A stretch of 64,000 bases of DNA, from assembly GCA_046757465.1 (NCBI GenBank), contig JBHHYH010000006.1:1-64000 (forward strand), written 5' to 3'. Numbering within the stretch: position 1 is the stretch's first letter; the number at the start of each line of letters is the position of its first letter. Both the position numbers and the translations under genes were made by a program. The notes under the pieces are model-generated. The model saw only the letters and a program-made list of their open reading frames with translations, was not told the DNA's origin and did no database searches. Below are positions 17,079 to 26,687 of the stretch, piece after piece. This DNA comes from Scalindua_A sp046757465 (GTDB lineage Bacteria; Planctomycetota; Brocadiia; Brocadiales; Scalinduaceae).

Positions 17079-18832
17079 AAGTTTTACCACAAACTGTTGT
17101 AACCAAAATAGCTGCCGGTGAAGTAATTGAGCGTCCTGCTTCTGTCTTAAAAGAATTAATTGAAAATTCCATTGATGCCGATGCTACACGTATAGAAGTT
17201 CAACTGGAAGATGGTGGTAAAAAGCTTATAAAGGTTTCTGATAATGGTATCGGAATGGACAGAGATGACGTGGAATTAGCTTTTGTAAGTCATGCCACAA
17301 GTAAATTGTGGAGCGATGATGATCTGTTTTCGATTAATACATTGGGTTTTCGAGGTGAAGCCCTTCCAAGCGTAGGTGCAGTCTCCCAGGCAAGGATTAT
17401 ATCACGTCCAAGAGGTAAATTAATAGGCTCAGAAATTCAAATTGAGGGAGGAAACCTTCATAAAATTAAAGAAAAAGGAGCGCCTGAAGGTACACAGGTC
17501 GAAGCGCGTAACTTGTTTTATAACACCCCTGTCAGACGCAAGTTCCTTAAAAGCACACATACTGAAATGGCTCATATATCTGAAACGGTCACAAGATTTG
17601 CACTTGCATATCCAAAAATCCATTTCAGTACAGTCAATAACGGCAAAAACGTCTTAAGCCTCCCACCCACCAAAGACTTAAAAGAAAGAATAATGACAAT
17701 TTTTGGAGATGAAATGGGTAAAGTTCTTATCACCATAAACTCTAAAGAACCAAACGTTTCTATATATGGGTGTGTCTTACCGCCTACATATAACCGTCCA
17801 AATACAAAGATGCAATTTGTCTTTCTTAACGGAAGGTATATCAGGGATAATATAATCTCTCATGCCATAAATGCTGCTTATCTAAATCTTTTAATGTCAA
17901 AAAGATCTCCCATTGTCTTTCTGTCCCTTCAGGTTGATAATAAAGGAGTGGATGTTAATGTGCATCCTACGAAGGTCGAAGTTCGCTTCAAAAATGCAGG
18001 GCTCATACACGATCAGGTATATTCCGCGTTACATACAGCCCTTACAGGAACCGAATTTCACTCCTCACTTAAAGCTACAAGCCAGCCTGAACATACCAAC
18101 GTAGAAACCTCTTCGCATGAAAAGAAAGAATCTGTGATGAAATCCATGTCAGATTTCTTTTCCAGGTCTTTGGATAACAAAACCCCTTATCACAAGGATG
18201 AACATAAACAGGCTTACTTCCCTCCTTCTAAGACTGAACATTTATTTAAGCGAGAAAGCGCGCTTACGCCCTACTTACAGATACATAACTCATACATAGT
18301 CGAAGAAACAGCCGATGGTTTAAACATTATTGATCAACATGCCCTGCATGAGATAGTCCTCTACCATGAGATATGGGAACAAATCAAATCGTCAAAACTT
18401 TTAAAGCAAAACCTGTTAATCCCGGAATTAATAGAACTAACGCCTCGGAATTACGTTACTATTATGAGTCTTAAAAACGAACTCGACACCCTGGGTCTGG
18501 AAATAGAAGAATTCGGCAAAAGCACTATAGCCATCCGTGCCCACCCTCAAATCCTGAGAAATTTAGATTGCCGCGAACTCATTCAAGGCTTATTGGAAGA
18601 AATTGATAGTGACGAAATTAAAAGTGATACAGATAGCATTCTAAGAAAAATCGTCAAAATAATGGCATGTAAAGGTGCTGTAAAATCAGGACAGAGATTA
18701 AGCTCGCAGGAAATTCAATCACTTCTGGAAAAAAAGAAAGACGATACAATCACCAGTTTTTGCCCTCACGGCCGTCCAACAACGCTTGAATTCAAGATAT
18801 CCGAACTTGAGAAACAATTCAAGAGGAAATAG
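17066..18832 (+). CDS. mutL: DNA mismatch repair protein MutL
   Basis: The 588-residue MutL has an N-terminal GHKL ATPase with IAAGEVIERPASVLKELIEN, SDNGIGMDRDD and INTLGFRGEALPS, then a linker (about residues 330-400) and a C-terminal dimerisation domain. The latter carries the nicking-endonuclease signature DQHALHEIVLYHE, with ACKGAVKSGQ and FCPHGRP metal-site motifs. So it should have intrinsic endonuclease activity, as in bacteria without MutH. It starts with GTG at 17066 and overlaps tsaE by 13 bases. No mutS is in the window. Confidence 0.96.
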   Translation: MSKIKVLPQTVVTKIAAGEVIERPASVLKELIENSIDADATRIEVQLEDGGKKLIKVSDNGIGMDRDDVELAFVSHATSKLWSDDDLFSINTLGFRGEALPSVGAVSQARIISRPRGKLIGSEIQIEGGNLHKIKEKGAPEGTQVEARNLFYNTPVRRKFLKSTHTEMAHISETVTRFALAYPKIHFSTVNNGKNVLSLPPTKDLKERIMTIFGDEMGKVLITINSKEPNVSIYGCVLPPTYNRPNTKMQFVFLNGRYIRDNIISHAINAAYLNLLMSKRSPIVFLSLQVDNKGVDVNVHPTKVEVRFKNAGLIHDQVYSALHTALTGTEFHSSLKATSQPEHTNVETSSHEKKESVMKSMSDFFSRSLDNKTPYHKDEHKQAYFPPSKTEHLFKRESALTPYLQIHNSYIVEETADGLNIIDQHALHEIVLYHEIWEQIKSSKLLKQNLLIPELIELTPRNYVTIMSLKNELDTLGLEIEEFGKSTIAIRAHPQILRNLDCRELIQGLLEEIDSDEIKSDTDSILRKIVKIMACKGAVKSGQRLSSQEIQSLLEKKKDDTITSFCPHGRPTTLEFKISELEKQFKRK

Positions 18833-18905
18833 GTAAGACGAAGGGGTTCCACGTTTTCTTGTTTATAGGAGTAAGTCAAATCCTCCAATGATAATAGCAA
18901 GATAA

Positions 18906-18979
<74 letters not shown>

Positions 18980-19077
18980 GCTTTCAATCTAGGCCTGCAA
19001 CTGAAAAAGGCGAGCAATCAAATGATGCCGGCCTCAATATTGAGGGTCTTTCTTAAAGTGTTAAAGGTTTCTCGTAA

Positions 19078-19317
19078 TTAAACTGGTATCGTAGGTAATG
19101 TTATCGTATCACCAACCCACGAGATTTCCTTAATCTTATTAGATACGGAATCAATCCCCTTTAAATCGTTAGCTTTAACCTGCACCACAAAATCATATTG
19201 TCCTAAAACACTAACCGCTGAACGAACCCCATCAATATCCGAAAGGTTTTTGTTTAATGTGTAAATATCAAGATTTGCAGGTATTGCCTCTATTAAGACG
19301 TAAGCGGAAATAGACAT
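19078..19317 (-). CDS. Stand-alone Lrp/AsnC ligand-binding (RAM) domain protein
   Basis: A 79-residue protein consisting only of the alpha-beta RAM domain seen at the C-terminus of Lrp/AsnC regulators: SAYVLIEAIPANLDIYTLNK, IDGVRSAVSVLGQYDFVVQV and the ISWVGDTITLPTI end. There is no helix-turn-helix, so it cannot bind DNA by itself. Free RAM proteins are thought to bind amino acids and assemble into rings or modulate partners. It is the last gene of the cmk-rpsA-sigma-apt run, 44 bases after apt. Confidence 0.85.
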   Translation of the reverse strand: MSISAYVLIEAIPANLDIYTLNKNLSDIDGVRSAVSVLGQYDFVVQVKANDLKGIDSVSNKIKEISWVGDTITLPTIPV

Positions 19318-19361
19318 TATTTTCTCCTGTTCACTGATAAATGGATGTTATTTCTTCTTTT

Positions 19362-19871
19362 TCAGTATTGAATTAGAGAAAAGACATCATGTTTACTTAG
19401 CAAATTTCTCCCGTGCAAGAAAGTGAGTTCAATTATAAAAGCACATCCCACTATTTTACCACCAAGAGATTCTACTAGATTACAACACGCTGCCATGGTA
19501 CCGCCAGTAGCTAAAAGGTCATCAACCATTAAAACATTATCGCCAGGTTTAATTGCATCTTTATGTATCTCAAGGGTATCTGTACCATATTCTAATTGAT
19601 ATGCCATACTCGCCGTTTCATAGGGTAGTTTTCCGGGTTTTCTGACAGGTACAAATCCAGCGTTTAAACTTACAGCTACTGCAGGGCCGATAAGGAATCC
19701 TCTTGCCTCCGCACCCACAATTACATTAATTTTTTGCCCCGCGTAATGATCAGACATCTTATCAACGATTTCTTTCAAACTTGCAGGATTGCGGAATAAT
19801 GGGGTTATATCCTTAAAAATAATTCCCTTTTTAGGAAAATTTGGAACGTCACGAACAAGCTCTTTAAGCAA
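19362..19871 (-). CDS. apt: Adenine phosphoribosyltransferase
   Basis: The 169-residue enzyme salvages adenine to AMP using PRPP. Characteristic parts are VPNFPKKGIIFKDITPLF, GAEARGFLIGPAVA, FVPVRKPGKLPYETASM and the PRPP loop VLMVDDLLATGGTMAA. The start is TTG at 19871, four bases after the sigma factor stop, with the upstream GGAAG acting as ribosome site; the N-terminus then lines up with the Bacillus enzyme. Close spacing suggests translation coupled to the sigma factor gene. Confidence 0.95.
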   Translation of the reverse strand: MLKELVRDVPNFPKKGIIFKDITPLFRNPASLKEIVDKMSDHYAGQKINVIVGAEARGFLIGPAVAVSLNAGFVPVRKPGKLPYETASMAYQLEYGTDTLEIHKDAIKPGDNVLMVDDLLATGGTMAACCNLVESLGGKIVGCAFIIELTFLHGRNLLSKHDVFSLIQY

Positions 19872-19874
19872 GTT

Positions 19875-20684
19875 TCACTCTTCCTTACTAAAAATACAAT
19901 TAAGTTTGTGCAACGCAGCCTTCTCTATTTGCCGAACTCTCTCTTTACTAATATTAAATTTTCCCCCAATGTCTTTCAATTTCATTGGCTTACCATTATC
20001 TAAACCATAGCGCAACCTTAGGATGTCGGCCTCTCTCTTATTTATTATATTTAACAAATCTCTCAGTTTTTCCTTTTCATATGAATCAATCATATGTTCA
20101 ACGGGGGGTTCATCGCTTCTCTCTGTTAACATATTGCTTAGTGCCCAGACAATATCAGAACCAGTTATGTCTTCATCTAAAAGGTGTGTTGGTTTAATAG
20201 CCCTTTTGATTGATTTTACTTTATGTGCTGTAATATCCATTTCATTGGCTATTTCTTTTAAACTCGGTTCTCGTTTTAATTCGTTTGATAACTTTTCTGA
20301 AACTTTCTTTAATTTTAATATTTTTTCCACCATATGTGCGGGAAGTCGAATTACTTTCACTGTGTTTGTTAATGCCCGCCTTATTGTTTGCTTTATCCAC
20401 CAAGTTGCATATGTACTAAAGCGCCGCCCAAAAGCTGGGTTATAACCGTCTACAGCTCTTAGTAATCCTATGTTTCCTTCTTCAATGAGGTCTAGAAAGG
20501 AAAGCCCCTTATTAGTAAAATGTTTAGCAATACTTACTACGAGTCTCAGATTTGCCCTGACAAGTTTTTCGCGTGCTTTTAAATCGCCCTTTTTAATCTT
20601 TTCTGCTAATTCTTTTTCCTGTTCAGGATTCAGGAGAGGTATGCTGTTTATTTCTTTTAAGTATGCTTGAAGTGCTGTAACCGT
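19875..20684 (-). CDS. Sigma-70 family RNA polymerase sigma factor (start unresolved)
   Basis: The frame encodes a complete primary-like sigma factor of about 269 residues: region 1.2 (ALQAYLKEINSIPLL), region 2 (RANLRLVVSIAKHF, LDLIEEGNIGLLRAVDGYNP, FSTYATWWIKQTIRRAL), region 3 and region 4 (ADILRLRYGL, NISKERVRQIEKAALHKL). The conserved part extends well upstream of the first in-frame ATG (20358-20360). Between the rpsA stop (20703-20705) and region 1.2 there is no ATG, GTG or TTG in frame. The only good ATG (20708-20710, MYKSPEADT) is in another frame. The boundary given is the ACG codon at 20682-20684, which follows GGAGGCGG. A frameshift, sequencing error or unusual start is possible. 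Confidence 0.85.
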   Translation of the reverse strand, partial: TVTALQAYLKEINSIPLLNPEQEKELAEKIKKGDLKAREKLVRANLRLVVSIAKHFTNKGLSFLDLIEEGNIGLLRAVDGYNPAFGRRFSTYATWWIKQTIRRALTNTVKVIRLPAHMVEKILKLKKVSEKLSNELKREPSLKEIANEMDITAHKVKSIKRAIKPTHLLDEDITGSDIVWALSNMLTERSDEPPVEHMIDSYEKEKLRDLLNIINKREADILRLRYGLDNGKPMKLKDIGGKFNISKERVRQIEKAALHKLNCIFSKEE

Positions 20685-20702
20685 GTATCCGCCTCCGGGC
20701 TT

Positions 20703-22448
20703 TTATACATTTTCCTTTTTTACATCATCAACTTTCTCTTCGTCAACATTATCTGAAGCTTTTATGTCAAGCTGTGCTCCTTGAGAATTACTTTCCTTCT
20801 CTGATACTTTTCCAATATCTTTGAGACTCAGCCCTATTTTTCTTGCCTCTGGCTCCATTTTTATAATCTTTACATCCAGCTCATTACCAATAGAAATGAT
20901 TTTTTCGAGGTTGTTGACCTTTTTAGTAGAAAGTTCTGAGACATGCAGTAATCCCTCCAGACCGTCACCTAAGTCTAGAAATGCCCCAAAATCAGTCATT
21001 TTAGTAACCTTACCTCTTACAACATCTCCGACTGAATATTTTTCCGGGATTTCTTTTTTCCAGGGATCATCTTTAAGCTGTTTGATTCCTAACGATACCC
21101 TTTTTTTCTCCTTGTCAACCGATAATACAATAGTCTCTATCTTATCACTCTTTTTAACTATTTCCGAGGGATGTGCAACTTTTTTTGACCATGACATGTC
21201 TGAGATATGAAGAAGCCCGTCTATACCATCCTCTATTTCGATAAAGGCACCGTAATTAGTTAAATTTCTAACTCTTCCTTTGATTCTGGTTCCTGGTGGG
21301 TATTTTTCTTCTATAAGTGTCCATGGGTTTTTTTCAACTTGTTTAATACTTAAGGAAATTTCTTCTTTTCCCTTGTTTATATTTAATACTATGGCTTCAA
21401 CATTGTCACCGATGGCAACTATTTCTGTAGGATGGTTTATACGTCTCGTCCACGACATTTCAGAAATATGTACTAATCCTTCGATACCAGTTTCCAATTT
21501 AATAAAGGCACCATAGGACATAATATTCACTACTTGACCCTTAATTTTTGATCCAATCGGGTATCTTTCTTCTACATTTTGCCATGGATTTTCTGTTTTT
21601 TGTTTTACCCCAAGAGCAATCTTCTCCTTTTCTTTATCGATTCCGAGTATCTTTACTTCTATTTCATCGTTGATTGCAAGCATTTCTGATGGGTGACTAA
21701 TCCTTCCCCAACTCATATCTGTTATGTGAAGTAGTCCATCAATGCCTCCAAGGTCAATAAAAGCTCCAAAATCTGCAATATTTTTAACTGTTCCTTTCAC
21801 GATTTGATCAACTTCAACTCTGCTTAGGAATTCCTGCTTTTGCTTACTCCGTTCTTCCTCAATAAGCTTTCTTCTTGATACTATAATATTTTGCTGAATT
21901 TCATCAATTTTTAATATCTTGCATGTTACTTCTTTACCTATATACTCAGCAATCTCGCCTGGAGGTTTAATATCTATTTGTGATGCGGGTAGAAATATTG
22001 GAATACCTATATCAACAAGCAATCCTCCTTTTATCTTTCTTATCACCTTACCTTTTACTACATCACCTTCTTTGTATTTGGTTACTATTTTTTCCCATCC
22101 CCGAATACGGTCTGCCTTTCGTTTTGAAATTTGTATTAAACCTGTATCATCTTCAAATGACTCTAACATTACATCTATCTCGTTTCCCATCTTAACTTCT
22201 TCGGGACTATCAAATTCTGAAAGTGGAATTATCCCCTCAGATTTATAACCTGTGTCTATTATTACATCATTACCTATAGTACCCAAAATCTTCCCTTTTA
22301 ATATCGTTCCTAATTCGAAATTTTTAACTGAAGTATTGTATACTTCATCGATCTTTTCGAAATTATCATCTTTTATTATCTCTTCAAGTTCCTTTTCTAT
22401 TTCTTCTTGTTTAATATCGTATTCCTTTAAAACATCTCTATTCATCAT
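20703..22448 (-). CDS. rpsA: 30S ribosomal protein S1
   Basis: A 581-residue S1 protein with six S1 RNA-binding repeats. The two N-terminal repeats (GTILKGKILGTIGNDVIID; GDVVKGKVIRKIKGGLLVDI) are divergent and serve ribosome anchoring in the family. Four regular repeats follow, each with a VKNIADFGAFIDLGG-like core and GLLHITDMSW. An acidic tail (about the last 45 residues) closes the protein. It unwinds and docks mRNA on the 30S subunit. The cmk-rpsA order is conserved in many bacteria. The sigma factor gene begins directly at its stop codon. Two ATGs at 22443-22448 are equally good. Confidence 0.96.
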   Translation of the reverse strand: MMNRDVLKEYDIKQEEIEKELEEIIKDDNFEKIDEVYNTSVKNFELGTILKGKILGTIGNDVIIDTGYKSEGIIPLSEFDSPEEVKMGNEIDVMLESFEDDTGLIQISKRKADRIRGWEKIVTKYKEGDVVKGKVIRKIKGGLLVDIGIPIFLPASQIDIKPPGEIAEYIGKEVTCKILKIDEIQQNIIVSRRKLIEEERSKQKQEFLSRVEVDQIVKGTVKNIADFGAFIDLGGIDGLLHITDMSWGRISHPSEMLAINDEIEVKILGIDKEKEKIALGVKQKTENPWQNVEERYPIGSKIKGQVVNIMSYGAFIKLETGIEGLVHISEMSWTRRINHPTEIVAIGDNVEAIVLNINKGKEEISLSIKQVEKNPWTLIEEKYPPGTRIKGRVRNLTNYGAFIEIEDGIDGLLHISDMSWSKKVAHPSEIVKKSDKIETIVLSVDKEKKRVSLGIKQLKDDPWKKEIPEKYSVGDVVRGKVTKMTDFGAFLDLGDGLEGLLHVSELSTKKVNNLEKIISIGNELDVKIIKMEPEARKIGLSLKDIGKVSEKESNSQGAQLDIKASDNVDEEKVDDVKKENV

Positions 22449-22508
22449 TTAAAACCATTCTCCAAAAATAAAATCTGTAAAACTATATTTTTAAGAAAAA
22501 CAGGCCTA

Positions 22509-23183
22509 TCATAACTTACCTATTTTGCTATTTTTCTCGATTTCCTTAATCAGAATGTCAACAACTTGTTCTATTTTCAAATTTGTTGTATCAAGATAAA
22601 AGGCATCATCTACTTTTCTCAAGGGTGCAAATTCTCTCGTTGTATCTCTATGGTCCCTTTGCCTAAGATCTTCTATTACGTTATTAAGGTTACTTTTGTC
22701 GTTAAACGTCTTGATTTCAGAGTAACGTCTCGTAGCCCTTTCTTTAATATCAGCATCCAGGTAAATCTTTTTATCTGCGTCTGGAAAAACAACCGTCCCC
22801 ATATCTCTACCTTCAGCAATAATGTTTTCTCCTTTCGCAAAGCCCCTTTGAAGTCCAACCATTTGTTTACGGACAAACTCCAGATTTGAGACATGGTGTA
22901 CGTTTCCAGTTATAGACGGGTGCCGTATCTCATTTGTTACATTAATATCATCTACAAATATTTTCGACCCATCTTTTGAGCATTCTATTTTAATATTGGT
23001 TTTATTCAACAACCTGCGTAGTCCTTCTTTATCATTGAAATCAACACCTGCGTTAATAACTTTCCATGTAAAAGCCCTGTACATTGCGCCACTATCAAGA
23101 TACTTAAAACCAAGTCGTTCGGCTAATTTCTTTGATACAGTACTTTTTCCAGACCCAGCCGGCCCATCGATCGCAATGATCAA
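22509..23183 (-). CDS. cmk: Cytidylate kinase
   Basis: This 224-residue kinase converts CMP and dCMP to diphosphates. The P-loop is GPAGSGKST at residues 7-15, followed by KYLDSGAMYRAF, the AEGRDMGTVVFPDA motif and RDHRDTTREFAPLRKVDDA near the lid. It starts with TTG at 23183, six bases after GGAGGAACC. It is the first gene of the minus-strand run with rpsA, sigma, apt and the RAM protein. Confidence 0.96.
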   Translation of the reverse strand: MIIAIDGPAGSGKSTVSKKLAERLGFKYLDSGAMYRAFTWKVINAGVDFNDKEGLRRLLNKTNIKIECSKDGSKIFVDDINVTNEIRHPSITGNVHHVSNLEFVRKQMVGLQRGFAKGENIIAEGRDMGTVVFPDADKKIYLDADIKERATRRYSEIKTFNDKSNLNNVIEDLRQRDHRDTTREFAPLRKVDDAFYLDTTNLKIEQVVDILIKEIEKNSKIGKL

Positions 23184-23294
23184 TAGGTTCCTCCAAATTA
23201 TAATTACTTTTTGAACTTCCGAATCCTTCTATATAACAAAGCAGATTAACTAATGCAAGATATTTTTGTACTTATCTTTTTGCATCCTTTTTTG

Positions 23295-23885
23295 TTAATG
23301 TTTTTTGTCTATTTTCTTTAATTTTCTTTCAAATGTGAGTGCAACACTTTTGGATTTAATCATTACAGATGCTTCATGGTTTTTCCTTAATGCACTGTAA
23401 GTCCAATTTGTGCTTCCTATGATTGTTATGTATCCGTCAACAACCAATATCTTGCTATGGGTTACCCTTTCTTTGTTATCGTAAAAAACAGGAACACTGT
23501 TTTTTGACAGCAGCTCGTATGCATACCCACTCTTTCTTTCTATTATACTTTTATTTCTGCCTTTTTCCCAAAATTTGATATTCTGGTCAAATATCACCAG
23601 CACATTCACTCCCCTCTTATGGGCAGCTATAAGGTCAAGAACTAATTGATATTCATTACCTTCTGTATGCTTCGGATCTAGTTTTGCCATAAACATGACA
23701 CACAGTATAGACTTTTTGGCATTTGTTAATGCTTTATGGACCTCCGGATAATATTCCTCATCTACAAGTGGAATCACGTCATCGGCTGGCAGAGAATAAA
23801 CAGATTTCGCCCTGAGTAATGAGTTTGCAATATTGAAGAGAGCTAAAAACACTAATACGGTTGTTATTTTATTTGTAAGTTTCAT
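23295..23885 (-). CDS. Phospholipase D-like nuclease/hydrolase with signal sequence
   Basis: A 196-residue protein with an N-terminal hydrophobic segment (residues 7-25) that is a signal peptide or anchor, followed by one PLD-like domain. The HKD motif is HSKILVVDGYITIIGSTNWT, giving His, Lys and Asp, with the downstream GSTNWT and NHEASVMI. Single-HKD members such as Nuc act as dimers and cut DNA or phosphodiesters, typically outside the cytoplasm. It overlaps the end of mtaB by four bases, so it is co-translated. Substrate is unknown. Confidence 0.85.
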   Translation of the reverse strand: MKLTNKITTVLVFLALFNIANSLLRAKSVYSLPADDVIPLVDEEYYPEVHKALTNAKKSILCVMFMAKLDPKHTEGNEYQLVLDLIAAHKRGVNVLVIFDQNIKFWEKGRNKSIIERKSGYAYELLSKNSVPVFYDNKERVTHSKILVVDGYITIIGSTNWTYSALRKNHEASVMIKSKSVALTFERKLKKIDKKH

Positions 23886-25228
23886 TCTTCTATTGGCTTA
23901 AGAAGTGTGCACAAAACAAAAGAAGGAAAGGCCCTTTTGACATGCACATTAACGATGTTGTTCATTAACTCATTAGGACCGTCGAATAAAGCTTTTATAT
24001 ACCTATCTGAATAACCACATAATTTCCCTGTTTTTTTATCCCTTGTGCCTTCCACGAGAATGCCTATGGTTTTACCGACAAATGAATTCTTATACCTTAA
24101 GGATGTTTCAGTTGCTAAAGATTCAAGTTCTTTTTTCCTTGCATTGATCTCAGAAGGATTACAATGGTCAGACATTTTGGCAGCGGGGGTACCCTCACGA
24201 GGACTAAAAGGGAATACGTGTATTCTGCTAAACTCAGCCTTATCACAAAGCCTCAATGTATTTTCAAAATGCCTCTTCTTTTCTCCGGGAAATCCGACTA
24301 TTATGTCTGCAGATATGGACGGTAGTTCCATTTTCTCTTTTATCTTTTCCAGTGTCCGAAGGTATTCAATAACATTATATTTTCTATTCATCCTCTTCAA
24401 AATATAATCATCACCACTCTGCAATGGTAAATGAAAGTGAGGGCAAATCTTATCTGAACTTGCAACAATATCAATCAAACTATCTGTTACTTCATTCACA
24501 TCAATGGAACTCAATCTGATTCTCTTTAATCCTGATAAGTTTTGCAGTTCTCTTAATACATGTAAGATATCAGATTGATGCTCCATGTCCTTGCCATACG
24601 CTCCTAAATGTATGCCCGTAAGCACGATTTCCTTGTAGCCATTATTCACTAACTGTTCTGTCTCAAAAAGAATGTCGTCTATTCTCTTGCTTATAACATT
24701 ACCCCTAACGTAAGGAATTATGCAGTATGAACAATAGTTTTCGCATCCATCCTCAATTTTTAAAAAAGCCCTAGTATGACCTTCAAACTTACTTATCTTT
24801 AAGTGAAATGCGGATTCATTACGTCGTAGATTTGTTCTATAGGATTCTATAATGTCGTTTGAAGCGGATGAAGAATTATTATTTGAAGCAAAACCATTTT
24901 TTACAAAATCAACTATCTTACCCTCCCGGCTCTTTTCGAAGACGTAGCTAACTCCATCAATTTTTTTTATTTCCTCTGCGTTTGCCTCAGCGTAACACCC
25001 TGTAACAATTACTTTCGCGTATGGATTGTTCCTTATAACCCTTCTGATCTGCTGACGTGACTTTTCATTACTTGTGGAGGTAACCGTACACGTATTTACC
25101 ACATATAAATCAGCAGACAAACATGGAGGAGTTTCTTTATATCCGCTTGATATAATAGCCTCCCTTAGTGCTTGAGTTTCATATTGATTTACCTTACATC
25201 CAAGAGTAACAAAGGCACATGTTTTCAT
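23882..25228 (-). CDS. mtaB: tRNA t6A37 methylthiotransferase MtaB
   Basis: A 448-residue radical SAM methylthiotransferase. The N-terminal UPF0004 domain opens with VTLGCKVNQYETQALREAI, whose TLGCKVNQYE form is typical of MtaB rather than MiaB, and has two further cluster cysteines (VVNTCTVT, VTGCYAE). The radical SAM cluster is CENYCSYCIIPYVRG. A TRAM domain ends the protein. It would convert t6A37 to ms2t6A37, downstream of the TsaE pathway encoded at 16.6 kb. It leads a two-gene unit with the PLD-like gene. Confidence 0.92.
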   Translation of the reverse strand: MKTCAFVTLGCKVNQYETQALREAIISSGYKETPPCLSADLYVVNTCTVTSTSNEKSRQQIRRVIRNNPYAKVIVTGCYAEANAEEIKKIDGVSYVFEKSREGKIVDFVKNGFASNNNSSSASNDIIESYRTNLRRNESAFHLKISKFEGHTRAFLKIEDGCENYCSYCIIPYVRGNVISKRIDDILFETEQLVNNGYKEIVLTGIHLGAYGKDMEHQSDILHVLRELQNLSGLKRIRLSSIDVNEVTDSLIDIVASSDKICPHFHLPLQSGDDYILKRMNRKYNVIEYLRTLEKIKEKMELPSISADIIVGFPGEKKRHFENTLRLCDKAEFSRIHVFPFSPREGTPAAKMSDHCNPSEINARKKELESLATETSLRYKNSFVGKTIGILVEGTRDKKTGKLCGYSDRYIKALFDGPNELMNNIVNVHVKRAFPSFVLCTLLKPIEE

Positions 25229-25421
25229 AACTTATAACATACTCTCCTTTCCTAATTTTCTTGACACTATATTACGACAGGTATAGACTTTAATTCAATA
25301 ATAATCTTCTAAAGAAAAGTGGCGACTACTCGGCTGAAGATAAGTTTATGAAAAACTGTAAAAAAAATACTGACTACGAAATTCTATAAATTAGAGTGGA
25401 TAATCCAAAAGGGGATGGATA

Positions 25422-25994
25422 ATGAAAGTTATAATAAAAGAGGCGAAAACGGAATACGACGGGATATTTAAGATTGACAAGGCAATACTTCAGCACGAAA
25501 AATTCGATGGTTCAATGAGCAAGGAGATTGTGAGATTAAACTTTAACAGAGGCAACACAGTCGCAGTTTTGCTATATAATAAAGCTAGTAAATCAGTTGT
25601 TCTGGTCAAGCAATTTCGTTATCCAGCATACGTGGGCAATGGACCTGGTTGGTTGATAGAGTGCGTTGCAGGTATCAAAGACGACGGTGAAATTTCTGTG
25701 GCCAGGAAAGAAGTCCTTGAAGAAACTGGCTATAAGGTTGACGAACTGAGGTATCTGGCACAATTCTACCCAAGTCCAGGAGGATGTTCTGAAAGAATAT
25801 CTGTATATCTTGCCTATGTAGAAGCAAAGGATAAGATAAAGAGAGAAGAATATATGGGTGAAGGGAGCGAAGATATCTTTGTTATGGAAGTGGCCCTCAG
25901 TAAGGCGCTTGAAATGATTAAGACGGGTGAAATATGTGACGGGAAAACAATAATCGGTCTTTTTTCCCTTCGTGATGAATTAGAAAAAATGTAA
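25422..25994 (+). CDS. Nudix hydrolase, ADP-ribose/nucleotide-sugar pyrophosphatase type
   Basis: A 190-residue Nudix protein. The box reads GIKDDGEISVARKEVLEETGY; the usual Arg of REuxEExGu is Lys here, while the metal-binding glutamates are kept. The preceding VVLVKQFRYPAY and following YPSPGGCSERISVYLA are typical of the ADP-ribose/GDP-mannose pyrophosphatase (NudF/NudK) branch. The next gene, 39 bases on, is nicotinamidase-like, so the pair may recycle NAD-derived metabolites. Exact substrate is open. The ATG at 25422 follows GGGGATG. Confidence 0.88.
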   Translation: MKVIIKEAKTEYDGIFKIDKAILQHEKFDGSMSKEIVRLNFNRGNTVAVLLYNKASKSVVLVKQFRYPAYVGNGPGWLIECVAGIKDDGEISVARKEVLEETGYKVDELRYLAQFYPSPGGCSERISVYLAYVEAKDKIKREEYMGEGSEDIFVMEVALSKALEMIKTGEICDGKTIIGLFSLRDELEKM

Positions 25995-26033
25995 TGGCAT
26001 CACAGAAAAAACATGTCAAAAGGGTGGTCATAA

Positions 26034-26636
26034 ATGAAAAACAAAACCGTGTTTGTTGATATAGATACCCAGTTTGATTTTATGAATTCCGGAGGGGCTC
26101 TTTATGTACCGAATGCCGAAGACATAATTGACAATGTTGGAAAACTTTTTGATTATGCAAAAGAACATAAAATAAAGATACTATCTTCAATAGATGCACA
26201 CGAGATTGATGACCCTGAGTTTCAGAACTTTCCTTCCCATTGTGTAAAAGACACTCCCGGCAATCAAAAGATGGAGACTACTATATACAAGGATAGCATA
26301 GTTATTGAAAATAAGAGACAGCATATATCTGAAACTGTCTTGAATCATAAGCAAATAATCGTAGAAAAGCAGTCATTTGACATCTTTGACAATATCAATG
26401 TAGACAAGATAATTATAAATTTAGATGCAAGTGATTATGTAGTATTCGGTGTGGCAACAGACTATTGCATTAAGGCCTCCGTCCTTGGGCTGATAAGACG
26501 CGGATATAATGTTTCCCTGGTTACAGATGCAGTTAAAGCTATTACCAGAGAAGGAGAAAAAGAGGCCTTAAAGGAAATGAAAGGTGCGGGAGTTATCTTT
26601 ACTTCCACACAGGATGTCGTAGAAAGGGAACTATAA
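26034..26636 (+). CDS. Nicotinamidase-like cysteine hydrolase (isochorismatase family)
   Basis: A 200-residue hydrolase of the PncA fold. The catalytic Asp is in DIDTQFDF (Asp11), the Lys in VEKQSFDIF (about 112) and the nucleophile Cys in GVATDYCIKASVLGL (Cys145). The metal-site type DAHEIDDPEFQNFPSHC is also present, which is characteristic of nicotinamidases. It would convert nicotinamide to nicotinic acid for NAD salvage, although other amides are possible. It is coupled to the Nudix gene. A C-terminal scrap of a second family member lies at 1364-1520. Confidence 0.8.
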   Translation: MKNKTVFVDIDTQFDFMNSGGALYVPNAEDIIDNVGKLFDYAKEHKIKILSSIDAHEIDDPEFQNFPSHCVKDTPGNQKMETTIYKDSIVIENKRQHISETVLNHKQIIVEKQSFDIFDNINVDKIIINLDASDYVVFGVATDYCIKASVLGLIRRGYNVSLVTDAVKAITREGEKEALKEMKGAGVIFTSTQDVVEREL

Positions 26637-26687
26637 TCAAAAAAAGATGGGATAGTAACGAGATAAGAATTAAAAGTTTTTAATCTA

